Source of the DNA: Streptomyces spectabilis
GTDB lineage: Bacteria > Actinomycetota > Actinomycetes > Streptomycetales > Streptomycetaceae
Direction of reading: 5' to 3'
DNA length: 64,000 nucleotides
NCBI RefSeq assembly: GCF_008704795.1
Contig: NZ_CP023690.1
Coordinates: 5,776,501 to 5,840,500 of the forward strand
Position numbers and translations under genes: made by a program. Every line of letters starts with the position of its first letter. The stretch's first letter is position 1. The notes under the pieces are model-generated. The model saw only the letters and a program-made list of their open reading frames with translations. It made no database searches and was not told the DNA's origin. This document shows, piece by piece, positions 9,555 through 18,376 of this stretch.

Positions 9555-9656
9555 AGCGCCCGGCGGGGGCGTGAGTTCCCGGTGCGTGCATCACCCCGGT
9601 CACAAGTACGGCCCCCGGCTGGAATCAGACACGTCCGGCAAGGTAGTCATGGGTCC

Positions 9657-11354
9657 ATGAGCAACGACGGGGGAGCCGGCCACGGCCCGCACGACACCAC
9701 CAGTTACGGGCTGCAGCCGCCGCGCCCCGCCGAGCAGGGCGGGACGCCGCACCCCCATCCGTACGCGGAGCCGACGCAGGTCGTCCCGGGCCAGCAGGCG
9801 CCCGCCGCGCGGCCCACCGAGGCCGAACCGGGCGCGGGCCGTCTCGTGGGCGGCCGGTACCGGCTGCTCAGCAAGCTCGGCCACGGCGGCATGGGCACGG
9901 TCTGGCGGGCGAAGGACGAGACCGTGGACCGCGAGGTGGCCGTGAAGGAGCCGCGCGTCCCCGACCACCTGCCCGAGCGCGAGCGCGCCAACGCCTTCGA
10001 GCGGATGCGCCGCGAGGCGCGCGCCGCCGCCCGCCTCGACCACCCGGCGGTCGTGAACGTCCACGACGTCGTCGTCGAGGACGGCCAGCCGTGGATCGTC
10101 ATGGAGTTCGTACGGGGCCGCTCGCTCGGCGCGGCGCTGCGCGAGGGCACCCTCGGCGCACGCGAGGCGGCGCGCGTCGGCCTCGAAGTGCTCGGCGCCC
10201 TGGAGGCCGCGCACGCGGCGGGCATCCTGCACCGCGACGTGAAGCCGGACAACGTGATGCTCGGCGACCACGACCGCGTCGTCCTCACCGACTTCGGCAT
10301 CGCCCAGATCGAGGGCGAGACGAATCTGACGGACACCGGCGGCTTCGTCGGCTCGCCCGAGTTCATCGCACCCGAGCGCGTCCTCGGCCAGCGGCCGGGA
10401 CCGGCGTCCGACCTGTGGTCGCTCGGCGTCGTCCTGTACGCGGCGACGGAGGGCGTGTCGCCCTTCCGCCGCAGCAACACGCCCGCGACGCTGCAGTCCG
10501 TCCTGAACGCCACGCCCGCCGCGCCCGCTTCCGCGCGGGGCCCGCTCGCCGACGCCATCAACGGCCTGCTGCACAAGGACCCCGGACACCGCCCGAACGC
10601 GGCGCGGGTGCGGGCGCTCCTGGACGAGGCGCTGCGGCCGCCGCAGCCCCCGCAGCTGCCGCCGACGCGGGTGGTCACGGTCGCGGGCGACCAGGGCGGG
10701 GCGCGCGGCAAGGGCGTGTTCCTCAGCCGCAAGGCGCTCGCGGTGACCGGTGCCGCGGTGGCCGCGGTGGTGGTGGCGAGCGTGCTCGTCGCGGTGAACC
10801 CCTTCGGCGGCGACGCGTCGGACGCGGGGGACTGGGAGAAGCACGAGGAGAAGAAGCTCGGCGCCACGGTGTGGGCGCCCAAGGGCTATGCGACATGGAT
10901 GCCCGGCGACGACGCCGCACCGAAGGAGCACTGGGTCTCCTACCGGGACTCCAGCGGCCAGATCTCGGTGACGCTGACCCTGGACAAGAAGGCCGAGGAC
11001 GATCTGAACTACATCGCGGGCACCTCCATGGCCGAGGCGTACGAGGACATGAAGGACCTGGACCAGGGCAGTTCGGTGCTCGGCTCGGCGCTGAGCCCGG
11101 ACGAGCTGAGGCCGGGCAAGAAGACCACGCAGGGCGACTACCAGGGCAGTCAGTCCGCGGAGAACGTCGTTCCGTACACGAACAAGGAGAGCGAGACGGA
11201 GTATCCGCGCGAGGCCACGATCTTCTACTACCGGACGAAGTCCGGGGACATGTACAAGCTGTGGATCGACTACCCGGCCAAGAGCGACTTCACCGAGCGC
11301 GGCCGCGAGGTGGCGAAGAAGGCCATCGCGGACTTGGAGATCAGCAAGCCCTGA
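9657..11354 (+). CDS. Membrane Ser/Thr protein kinase (kinase 5)
   Basis: A 565-residue kinase with a Pro/Gln/His-rich N-terminal extension of about 65 residues before GRYRLLSKLGHGGMGTVW. Catalytic motifs are intact: AVKEPRV lysine, HRDVKPDN (His about 192), DFGIAQ, IAPER. One membrane helix (about 360-381) is followed by an external domain of about 185 residues (KLGATVWAPKGYATW ... FYYRTKSGDMYKLWIDYP). This external part is more diverged from kinases 1-4 and closer in character to kinase 6. The ATG at 9657 starts MSNDGG; the frame is open upstream to 9582 but without kinase-like content. The gap from kinase 4 is 102 bases and to kinase 6 is 79 bases, so co-transcription is likely but not shown. 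Confidence 0.9.
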   Translation: MSNDGGAGHGPHDTTSYGLQPPRPAEQGGTPHPHPYAEPTQVVPGQQAPAARPTEAEPGAGRLVGGRYRLLSKLGHGGMGTVWRAKDETVDREVAVKEPRVPDHLPERERANAFERMRREARAAARLDHPAVVNVHDVVVEDGQPWIVMEFVRGRSLGAALREGTLGAREAARVGLEVLGALEAAHAAGILHRDVKPDNVMLGDHDRVVLTDFGIAQIEGETNLTDTGGFVGSPEFIAPERVLGQRPGPASDLWSLGVVLYAATEGVSPFRRSNTPATLQSVLNATPAAPASARGPLADAINGLLHKDPGHRPNAARVRALLDEALRPPQPPQLPPTRVVTVAGDQGGARGKGVFLSRKALAVTGAAVAAVVVASVLVAVNPFGGDASDAGDWEKHEEKKLGATVWAPKGYATWMPGDDAAPKEHWVSYRDSSGQISVTLTLDKKAEDDLNYIAGTSMAEAYEDMKDLDQGSSVLGSALSPDELRPGKKTTQGDYQGSQSAENVVPYTNKESETEYPREATIFYYRTKSGDMYKLWIDYPAKSDFTERGREVAKKAIADLEISKP

Positions 11355-11433
11355 CGCGACGGGTGCTGACGCTCGGTCACGAGGTGATCACCGGGCTGGC
11401 CCCCGCGCGCCCGCGCACGGTAGTACATGACAC

Positions 11434-13116
11434 ATGAGTACTGAGGGCGGACGTGTGATCGGGGGCCGCTACCGGCTCGTCGAGCGCATCGGCTCCGGGG
11501 GCATGGGCACCGTGTGGCGTGCCGTCGACGCGTTGGTGGACCGTGAGGTCGCCGTCAAGGAACCGCGGCTTCCGGGCGATCCGCAGGGCGAGGAGCGGCG
11601 GCGCGCGTACGCCCGGCTCCGGCGCGAGGCGCGGGCGGCGGCGCGGGTCGAGCACCCGGCGGCCGTCGCCGTCCATGACGTGGTCGTCGAGGACGACGAA
11701 CTGCCCTGGATCGTCATGGAGTTGATCCGCGGCGAGTCGCTGCACGAGGTGCTCGGGCGCGGCGCCCTGTCGCCCGCCGAGTCCGCCCGCATCGGCCTCG
11801 CCCTCGTCGGCGCGCTCGCGGCCGCGCACGCCAAGGGCATCGTGCACCGCGACGTGAAGCCCGCGAACGTGCTGCTCGGGCCGCACGGCCGCGTCGTGCT
11901 CACCGACTTCGGCATCGCCCGCATCCAGGGCGAGGAGTCCTTGACGGCCAGTGGTGAGTTCGTCGGCTCGCTGGAGTTCGTCGCACCCGAGCGGATGTCG
12001 GGCCCCGGCGCGGGCCCGGCCTCCGACCTGTGGTCCCTGGGAGCCCTGCTGTACACGGCCGTGGAGGGCCGTTCCCCGTTCCGCCGTACGTCGCTGGAGT
12101 CGACCCTCGCGGCCGTCCTCGCGGCACAGCCGCCGAAGCCCCAGCGCGCGGGTGAACTGCGCCCGTTGATCGAGGCGTTGCTGCGCCGCGACCCGCACGA
12201 GCGCCCGACGGCGGCGGAGGTGGCGACGGCGCTCGGGGAGGTGGCGGGGGCATCCGTGGGTGCTGCTCGGGGGGAGACCGGACCGCACCGGCAGGATCCA
12301 GCCCGTCCGGCGTTTGAGGACGAGGCGCGGAGCGCCGATGAGGGGGGTCCAGGGGGCGAAGCCCCCGGTTCGGGAGGGGCCGCGCCCGAGGCTCCCGCGG
12401 CGGCGGGGCGCCGCCGCACCCTCGCCCTGCTGGCGGCAGCCCTCGTGGGCGCCCTGCTCGTCGGCGGCGGAGTCTGGCTCGGCACCTCCCTGACGGACGG
12501 CGACGGCGGAGGGGAGTTGTACGAGGACGCGGAGTCGGTCACCGGCGTGGGCGAGGAGGTCGGCGAGGAGGGCGTGTTCCCGCCCGTCGAGGTACCGCCG
12601 AAGGGGCCGGGCCCTTCGTCCTCCGGCACCCGCTGGACGGCCCACAAGGAGCGCGAGCTGTCCGCCGAGGTCTCCGTGCCCGCCTCGTACACCGAGGTCG
12701 TCCGCGATCCCGCGAACCCCATCGTCGAGTACTCCGAGCCGGGCGGCCGCGTCCTCCTGCGGCTCACCAAACCCGCGAAGGCGCCCGCGAAGAACGCGCT
12801 CGCCTGGGCGGACCAGGAGCGCCGGGAGTACGAGGACCCGCCCTACGACGCGGTCACCACGTCCATGTCCCCGACGAGCTTCCACGACCAGGGCGCGGCG
12901 CTGCTCGACGCCACGTACAAGGAGGGCGAGCGGAAGGCGGATTCGACGGTCACCCGTGAGATGCGGCTGATGATCGTCACCGATGCCGGGGAGGCCTACG
13001 AGCTGATGGTGCGGATGCCCAAGGGCGTCGCCGAGCACGAGAAGCGGGGCACCGCGCTCTTCAAGGCCGCGCGGGACCGTCTGAAGGTGGACACGGGCGC
13101 GACCGGCTCCGGCTAA
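11434..13116 (+). CDS. Membrane Ser/Thr protein kinase (kinase 6)
   Basis: A 560-residue kinase: GSGGMGTVW, AVKEPRL, HRDVKPAN (His about 138), DFGIARI, VAPER. The linker between kinase domain and membrane helix (about 328-350) contains a stretch (12293-12393) whose DNA matches a dispersed Streptomyces repeat family, read through in frame as Gly/Glu/Ala/Pro-rich sequence. The external domain (ELSAEVSVPASYTEVV ... LMIVTDAGEAYELMVRMPKG) resembles that of kinase 5. The ATG at 11434 places the start nine codons before GRYRLVERIG. It is the last member of the six-gene array; the next gene is metabolic and has its own promoter-like sequence. Confidence 0.92.
   Translation: MSTEGGRVIGGRYRLVERIGSGGMGTVWRAVDALVDREVAVKEPRLPGDPQGEERRRAYARLRREARAAARVEHPAAVAVHDVVVEDDELPWIVMELIRGESLHEVLGRGALSPAESARIGLALVGALAAAHAKGIVHRDVKPANVLLGPHGRVVLTDFGIARIQGEESLTASGEFVGSLEFVAPERMSGPGAGPASDLWSLGALLYTAVEGRSPFRRTSLESTLAAVLAAQPPKPQRAGELRPLIEALLRRDPHERPTAAEVATALGEVAGASVGAARGETGPHRQDPARPAFEDEARSADEGGPGGEAPGSGGAAPEAPAAAGRRRTLALLAAALVGALLVGGGVWLGTSLTDGDGGGELYEDAESVTGVGEEVGEEGVFPPVEVPPKGPGPSSSGTRWTAHKERELSAEVSVPASYTEVVRDPANPIVEYSEPGGRVLLRLTKPAKAPAKNALAWADQERREYEDPPYDAVTTSMSPTSFHDQGAALLDATYKEGERKADSTVTREMRLMIVTDAGEAYELMVRMPKGVAEHEKRGTALFKAARDRLKVDTGATGSG
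12293..12393 (+). repeat. Dispersed Streptomyces repeat read through inside kinase 6
   Basis: The segment GATCCAGCCCGTCCGGCGTT, continuing through GAGGACGAGGCGCGGAGCGC and GTCCAGGGGGCGAAGCCCCC, is a sequence family I recognise as common in intergenic regions of many Streptomyces genomes. GGGGGCGAAGCCCCC forms a small hairpin. Here it lies inside a coding region with no frame disruption, encoding low-complexity linker. The family assignment is from memory and would need a genome search. Confidence 0.65.
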
Positions 13117-13204
13117 CGCCCTGATCAGCGGCTTTGCTGCCAGCGGGCACTGGCGCGGTGCCGGAGGGTCGCCCGGCCCGCGTGCGAGGTCCGTGAAAGC
13201 TCGT

Positions 13205-13243
13205 TACCCATGGGTACCCAAAGCGTCCGCCCAGGCATACGCT
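13205..13243 (+). promoter_or_regulatory. Palindromic operator and leaderless promoter of the gabD-like gene
   Basis: A perfect 12-base palindrome TACCCATGGGTA (13205-13216) lies where the -35 region should be. The probable -10 box is TACGCT (13238-13243). Seven bases separate the -10 box from the ATG at 13251, so the transcript is predicted to be leaderless. The palindrome is of a size suited to a dimeric repressor or activator; its regulator is unknown. Confidence 0.5.
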
Positions 13244-13250
13244 CACCGTC

Positions 13251-14867
13251 ATGACGGACTCGCAGGCCCCCGCGGCACCCCTCGGTACGAACCCGATCGC
13301 TCAGGCCCCGCGCGGTGCCCGCACCGCCGCCGACGTGGTCACGCCGGAGCTGGTCGCCCAGCTCACCCGTGACGTGCTCGGCTCGGGCCGCACGGCCAAC
13401 CACACGCCGTTCACCGGCGAGAAGCTGGCCGACCTGCCGGAGTCCACGCCCGAGGACGTCGCCACCGCCTTCGAGCGGGCCCGTACCGCGCAGATCGCCT
13501 GGGCGCGCACGCCCGTGCGCCAGCGCGCCGCCGTGCTTCTGCGCTTCCACGACCTGCTGCTCCAGCGCCAGGGTGAGGCGCTCGACCTGATCCAGCTGGA
13601 GACCGGCAAGGCGCGCCTTCACGCGCACGAGGAGATACAGGCCGTCGTCGTCGCGGCCCGCCACTACGGCCGCCGCGCTCCCGCCTATCTGAACCCCAAG
13701 CGCCACACCGGTGTCGTACCGGCCCTGACGAAGGTCACCGAACTGCGCCAGCCGCGCGGCGTCGTCGGCCAGATCGCGCCGTGGAACTACCCCCTGGAGC
13801 TGTCCATCGGCGACGCCCTGCCCGCGCTCGTCGCGGGCAACGCGCTGGTGATGAAGCCGGACACGGAGACCGCCCTGACCGCGCTCTGGGCGCGCGACCT
13901 CATCGTCGAGGCGGGGCTGCCGTCCGAGGTGTTCCAGGTCGTGCTCGGCGAAGGGCCCGTCGTGGGCCCCGAGCTGGTCAAGCACGCCGACTACGTCTCC
14001 TTCACCGGCTCGACGCGCACCGGGCGCGAGGTCGCCACGGGCGCCGCCGCCCGGCTCGTCGGCGTCTCCCTCGAACTCGGCGGCAAGAACGCCATGCTGG
14101 TCCTGCACGACGCCGACGTGGAGAAGGCCGCCGCCGGCGCGGTGCGCGCCTGTTTCTCGTCCGCCGGTCAACTGTGCATCGCCATCGAGCGGTTGTACGT
14201 CCACGAGTCGATCGCGGACGTCTTCGTCGAGCGGTTCGCCGCGCGCACCAGGGCGATGCGGCTCGGACGCTCGCTCGCGTACGGCGCCGAGATGGGCTCG
14301 CTGGTCGGCGAGCGGCAGCTGGAGACCACCCGGCGCCACGTCGACGAGGCCGTCGCCAAGGGCGCGACGCTCGTCGCGGGCGGCGTGGCCCGGACCGACA
14401 TCGGCCCGTACTTCTACGAGCCCACCATCCTCGACGGCGTCGAACCGCCCATGGCCGTGTGCACGGAGGAGACCTTCGGCCCGGTCGTCTCGATCTACCG
14501 CTTCACCGACGAGAACGAGGCGGTGGAGCTCGCCAACGCGACGCCCTACGGCCTGAACTCCTCGGTCTGGACGAAGGACGGCAGGCGCGGCCGCGCCGTC
14601 GCCGCCCGCCTGCGCACCGGCACCGTCAACGTCAACGAGGGCTTCGCGCCCGCCTACGGCAGCGTGCAGTCGCCGATGGGCGGCATGAAGGAATCCGGCC
14701 TCGGCCGCCGCCACGGCTCCGAGGGCATCCTCAAGTACACCGAGGCCCAGACCGTGGCCCACCAGCGCCTCATCCCCCTTGCGCCGTCGTTCGGCATGGA
14801 CGACGAGAAGTACGCGGCCTTCATGACGCGGAGCCTGCGGATCATGAAGGCGCTGCGCCTGCGCTAG
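13251..14867 (+). CDS. gabD: NAD(P)-dependent succinate-semialdehyde dehydrogenase
   Basis: A 538-residue aldehyde dehydrogenase. The signature ELGGKNAML contains the general-base Glu (about 275), and SSAGQLC contains the catalytic Cys (about 309). WNYPLELSIGDALPALVAGNAL and GSTRTGREVA are typical of the succinate-semialdehyde dehydrogenase (GabD2-like) branch. The enzyme would oxidise succinic semialdehyde to succinate as the last step of GABA breakdown, in the cytoplasm. Substrate choice within this superfamily cannot be proved from sequence. The start ATG 13251 fits a leaderless transcript from the -10 box at 13238-13243. A GMC oxidoreductase gene follows 94 bases downstream on the same strand and may share the transcript. 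Confidence 0.85.
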   Translation: MTDSQAPAAPLGTNPIAQAPRGARTAADVVTPELVAQLTRDVLGSGRTANHTPFTGEKLADLPESTPEDVATAFERARTAQIAWARTPVRQRAAVLLRFHDLLLQRQGEALDLIQLETGKARLHAHEEIQAVVVAARHYGRRAPAYLNPKRHTGVVPALTKVTELRQPRGVVGQIAPWNYPLELSIGDALPALVAGNALVMKPDTETALTALWARDLIVEAGLPSEVFQVVLGEGPVVGPELVKHADYVSFTGSTRTGREVATGAAARLVGVSLELGGKNAMLVLHDADVEKAAAGAVRACFSSAGQLCIAIERLYVHESIADVFVERFAARTRAMRLGRSLAYGAEMGSLVGERQLETTRRHVDEAVAKGATLVAGGVARTDIGPYFYEPTILDGVEPPMAVCTEETFGPVVSIYRFTDENEAVELANATPYGLNSSVWTKDGRRGRAVAARLRTGTVNVNEGFAPAYGSVQSPMGGMKESGLGRRHGSEGILKYTEAQTVAHQRLIPLAPSFGMDDEKYAAFMTRSLRIMKALRLR

Positions 14868-14923
14868 GTGCGCCCCGAAGGGGCGCGGGGAACTGCGCGC
14901 TCAGCCCCCGCGCGCCCGCAGAT
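14868..14923 (+). repeat. Dispersed Streptomyces repeat (GCGCCCCGAAGGGGCGC family)
   Basis: Directly after the gabD-like stop comes GCGCCCCGAAGGGGCGC, then GGGGAACTGCGCGCTCAGCC and CCCGCGCGCCCGCAG. I recognise this as a very common intergenic repeat of Streptomyces genomes. Its first part folds into a hairpin. It is followed by a direct repeat of ATTCGACTCGCACGG (two copies, 14922-14951). Confidence 0.7.
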
Positions 14924-14961
14924 TCGACTCGCACGGATTCGACTCGCACGGAGGAGACCCC

Positions 14962-16800
14962 ATGTCGCAGGACACCTCTGTCCAGCACGAGGGCAACAAG
15001 GGCGGAGAGGGCGACGACGGCAGCGACTACGACGTCATCGTCGTAGGGTCCGGCTTCGGCGGATCCGTGGCCGCGCTGCGGCTCACCGAGAAGGGCTACC
15101 GCGTCGGCGTCCTGGAGGCGGGCCGCCGCTTCACGCGCGCCACGCTGCCCAAGAACTCCTGGGACCTGAAGAACTACCTCTGGGCCCCGGCCCTCGGTCT
15201 GTACGGCATCCAGCGCATCCATCTGCTCGGCAACGTGATGGTCCTGGCGGGCGCGGGCGTGGGCGGCGGATCGCTGAACTACGCGAACACGCTCTACGTA
15301 CCGCCTGCGGCGTTCTTCGACGATCCGCAGTGGAAGGACATCACGGACTGGCGGGACGAACTGCGTCCGTACTACGAGCAGGCCAAGCGCATGCTCGGGG
15401 TGCGGCTCAATCCAACGACGACTCCCTCCGACGTCCATCTCAAGGCGGCCGCCGAGGCCATGGGCGTGGGCGACAGCTTCCACATGGCACCGGTCGGTGT
15501 CTTCTTCGGTGACGGACGGGACGCCACCGGTGAGTCAACGGCCGGGCCCGGCAAGGAAGTTCCCGACCCGTACTTCGGCGGCGCCGGACCCGCGCGCCGG
15601 GCCTGCACCGAGTGCGGCGAGTGCATGACGGGCTGCCGCCACGGCGCGAAGAACACGCTCACCGAGAACTACCTGTACCTCGCCGAGAAGGCCGGCGCGG
15701 TCATCCACCCGATGACGACCGTGGTCACCCTCACCGAGGACTCGCGCGGCGGCTATGCGGTGGCCACGCTGCCCACCGACAACAAGCGCAAGGGCAAGGG
15801 GCGCACCTTCCGGGCCCGCCGCGTCGTCCTGGCCGCGGGCACGTACGGCACGCAGACGCTGCTGCACCGCATGAAGGACGGCCATCTGCTGCCGCGCGTC
15901 TCCCGGCGCCTGGGCGAGCTGACCCGCACCAACTCGGAGGCCCTGGTGGGCGCGCAGACCTCCGACCGGCGCTACCGCAAGCGCCACGGGGGCGCCCCGG
16001 GCGGCCGGGCCGACTTCAGCCGGGGCGTGGCCATCACCTCGTCCATCCACCCGAACGGCACCACCCACATCGAACCCGTCCGCTACGGCAAGAAGTCCAA
16101 CGCGATGGGCAGCCTGACCCTGCTCCAGGTGCCGTACACCGCCAAGGGCGGCAAGGCGCGCGTCGCGGGCTGGCTCGCCAACTCGGCCCGCCACCCGGTG
16201 CTCACCCTGCGCTCCCTGTCGAACCGCCGCTGGTCGGAGCGCACCATCATCGGCCTGGTCATGCAGACCCTCGACAACTCGCTGACCACGTACCGCAAGG
16301 AGAAGGGCCTGGGCAAGGGCCTGCTGACGGCCCGGCAGGGCCACGGCGCCCCCAATCCGGAGCAGATCCCGGAGGCCACCCGCGCCGCGACCCTCATCGC
16401 GGAGGAGATCAACGGCTTCCCCGGCTCGAACGTCGGCGAGCTGATGGGCACCCCGCTCACCGCGCACTTCCTGGGCGGCTGCCCGATCGGCGACTCTCCG
16501 GAGACGGGCGTCATCGACCCGTACCACCGGCTGTACGGCCATCCGGGGATCTCCGTGGTCGACGGCTCGGCGGTGTCGGCGAACCTCGGCGTGAACCCGT
16601 CGCTGACGATCACCGCGCAGGCCGAGCGCGCCATGTCGTTCTGGCCGAACAAGGGCGGCGCCGATCCGCGTCCCGCGCAGGGCACGGCGTACGCGCGCCT
16701 CGCGCCGGTCGAACCGAAGTCCCCGGCGGTACCGGCGGACGCGTTCGGGGCGCTGCGGCTGCCGTTCCTCGGGATGCCGGTGGTGCCGCCCAAGGGGTGA
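14962..16800 (+). CDS. GMC-family FAD oxidoreductase (cholesterol-oxidase-like)
   Basis: A 612-residue flavoprotein. The N-terminal Rossmann motif is VVGSGFGGSVAALRL (about residues 30-44) with the FAD-ribose Glu in LEAGRRF. The middle has AGAGVGGGSLNYANTL and a Cys-rich segment TECGECMTGCRHGAKNTL. The C-terminus has LGGCPIGDSPETGVIDPYHR and VVDGSAVSANLGVNPSLTI, typical of the ChoD/cholesterol-oxidase-like branch of the GMC family. The usual role is oxidation of a hydroxyl group of a sterol or other alcohol; the true substrate is unknown. There is no obvious signal peptide, so it is probably intracellular. ATG 14962 has GGAGGAG upstream (14950-14956). The TECGECMTGC segment resembles a ferredoxin-type Cys cluster, but whether it binds iron-sulfur is unclear. 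Confidence 0.85.
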   Translation: MSQDTSVQHEGNKGGEGDDGSDYDVIVVGSGFGGSVAALRLTEKGYRVGVLEAGRRFTRATLPKNSWDLKNYLWAPALGLYGIQRIHLLGNVMVLAGAGVGGGSLNYANTLYVPPAAFFDDPQWKDITDWRDELRPYYEQAKRMLGVRLNPTTTPSDVHLKAAAEAMGVGDSFHMAPVGVFFGDGRDATGESTAGPGKEVPDPYFGGAGPARRACTECGECMTGCRHGAKNTLTENYLYLAEKAGAVIHPMTTVVTLTEDSRGGYAVATLPTDNKRKGKGRTFRARRVVLAAGTYGTQTLLHRMKDGHLLPRVSRRLGELTRTNSEALVGAQTSDRRYRKRHGGAPGGRADFSRGVAITSSIHPNGTTHIEPVRYGKKSNAMGSLTLLQVPYTAKGGKARVAGWLANSARHPVLTLRSLSNRRWSERTIIGLVMQTLDNSLTTYRKEKGLGKGLLTARQGHGAPNPEQIPEATRAATLIAEEINGFPGSNVGELMGTPLTAHFLGGCPIGDSPETGVIDPYHRLYGHPGISVVDGSAVSANLGVNPSLTITAQAERAMSFWPNKGGADPRPAQGTAYARLAPVEPKSPAVPADAFGALRLPFLGMPVVPPKG

Positions 16801-16847
16801 CCGGGCGGAGTTCCGGGGCTCATGGCCCGCCAGGGGCCGCCGGAATG

Positions 16848-16888
16848 GCGAAAGGACCTGCACCCCCCTCCGAGTGCAGGTCCTTCGC
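16848..16888. terminator. Bidirectional hairpin terminator
   Basis: GCGAAAGGACCTGCA (16848-16862) pairs with TGCAGGTCCTTCGC (16875-16888) with one bulged A and a 12-base loop. It sits between the convergent GMC oxidoreductase gene and the LAETG protein gene and would serve both. Confidence 0.8.
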
Positions 16889-16930
16889 GTCTTGCGGTGG
16901 TCTCGTGATCACATGCGCGCGCGGAGCGCG

Positions 16931-18097
16931 TTACGCGGCGTCCGAGTTACCACGGCGGCGCACCACGAACACGGCGCCCGCGCCCGCGACGACGGCGATG
17001 CCGCCCACGATGCCGATGGTCGGGAGCGCGGAGCTCGACCCGGTCTCGGCGAGGCTGCCGGTGGGCGTCGGGGCCGTCGTCACGGTGGTGTGCTTGATGG
17101 GCTTGACGCCGCCCTGCGGCTTGGGCGCGGGGCGCGGCGCGGGCTTGTCCGGCAGCTCGATGGCCTCGCCCGGGTAGTCGATGCCGCTGCCCGGCCTCAG
17201 GACCGTGAACTCGAAGAAGTCGAACGAGCTGTGCGTGCACCCGAGCTCGGCGTCCGTGTAGCCGCCGAGACCGAGCGCGTAGCCCGGCCCTGCCGGGGCC
17301 TTGGCGCTGATGTCGAGGCGCAGCTTGAGCTCGATCCGCTCCTGGGCGCCGAGCGTCGTCTTCCCGAAGTAACTGCCGTCCGAGACCTCGTCGACGATCG
17401 ACTTCCAGCCGCCGGCCCCCGGGTCGAGGTACTGGATGCGCGCGTACGTGCTCAGCCAGTTCCGCTCGTGCTCGCTGTTGGAGAAGTTGTCCACGGCCGC
17501 GAGCCAGTTGACCTCGCCGAGCTCGTCGTCGCTGGGGTTGGCCGCGATCAGCGTGAACTCGTGCCAGCCGCTGCCCGCGGCGATCTTGCCGGGCAGGCCC
17601 TTGAGGCTCAGCTCCAGACGGCTGTCGAGGTCGTCGCCGGTCTCGTCGTCGACCTCGCAGGGCTCGGGCGAGGGCTTCTCCTCGTGGTCCTTGTCCTTGG
17701 CCGGGGGCTTGGGGCCCTCTTCGCCACCGGGCTTGCCGCCGGGCTCTTCCCCGGGCTTCTCGCCCGGCTTCTCACCGGCACCCGGCTTCTCACCGCCGCC
17801 CGGCTTCTCACCGGGCTTCTCCGCGTCACCGGGCTTGCCGCCGGGCTCGCCCGGCTCGGCACCGGGGTCACCAGGGCCACCGGGCCCACCCGGTTCGCCG
17901 GGCTCGTCGCCTGGCTTCTCCGCCGGGTCCCCCGTGCCCGGCGGAGGAGTGTCGGCCGGGTCCGGGGTCTCGCTCACGCTCGTGCCGGGCGTCGTGACAT
18001 CGCCCTCGGTCGCGAGCGCGGCCGGGGCCGAGAGCAGCGCGAGCGGGGCGAGCGCGGCGGTCGCGGCCGCGGTGGCCAGGGCACGGCGAAGCTTCAT
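16931..18097 (-). CDS. Secreted, sortase-anchored (LAETG) repeat protein
   Basis: A 388-residue cell-surface protein. Residues 1-29 are a signal peptide (MKLRRALATAAATAALAPLA, then cleavage near ALATEG). A long Pro/Gly/Glu/Lys-rich region (about 35-135) contains repeats of the GEKPGGGEKPG and GEPGGPGGPG type. A globular domain of about 180 residues follows. The C-terminus has the sorting signal LAETG, a hydrophobic segment and RRRGNSDAA. LAXTG is the motif preferred by Streptomyces class E sortases, so the protein is predicted to be covalently attached to peptidoglycan. The ATG at 18097 is chosen because it begins the signal peptide and GAGG lies about eight bases upstream. The domain function is unknown. 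No sortase gene lies in this window. Confidence 0.88.
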   Translation of the reverse strand: MKLRRALATAAATAALAPLALLSAPAALATEGDVTTPGTSVSETPDPADTPPPGTGDPAEKPGDEPGEPGGPGGPGDPGAEPGEPGGKPGDAEKPGEKPGGGEKPGAGEKPGEKPGEEPGGKPGGEEGPKPPAKDKDHEEKPSPEPCEVDDETGDDLDSRLELSLKGLPGKIAAGSGWHEFTLIAANPSDDELGEVNWLAAVDNFSNSEHERNWLSTYARIQYLDPGAGGWKSIVDEVSDGSYFGKTTLGAQERIELKLRLDISAKAPAGPGYALGLGGYTDAELGCTHSSFDFFEFTVLRPGSGIDYPGEAIELPDKPAPRPAPKPQGGVKPIKHTTVTTAPTPTGSLAETGSSSALPTIGIVGGIAVVAGAGAVFVVRRRGNSDAA

Positions 18098-18376
18098 GAA
18101 GACCTCGGTGAGTCCGGCGTACCGCGCGTCCCCGCGTGGCACGAAGCTGGGGCCTCCGCGCCGGGGCACGGAAGTGGCCGTAGTTACGCATGCATGACTT
18201 GTGTTTCCTGTGAATGGTTGCAGTCGAACTCACGGAAACTTTATGTGGTTTGGGTCACACCTCTGGAGGATGTGGAGGGTCCGGGCTTGTGCGGCCCTCG
18301 TGGGGTGTCGTAGAACTTCCCCCGTTTGCAAGCGAGATGGAACCGCCGCCGGGCAACGGGCGGGGGAGGGGGCACA

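Noticed and set aside
14962..16800. Naming the GMC oxidoreductase as a true cholesterol oxidase
   Set aside because: No signal peptide is visible and the substrate cannot be read from the motifs; only the family-level similarity is supported.
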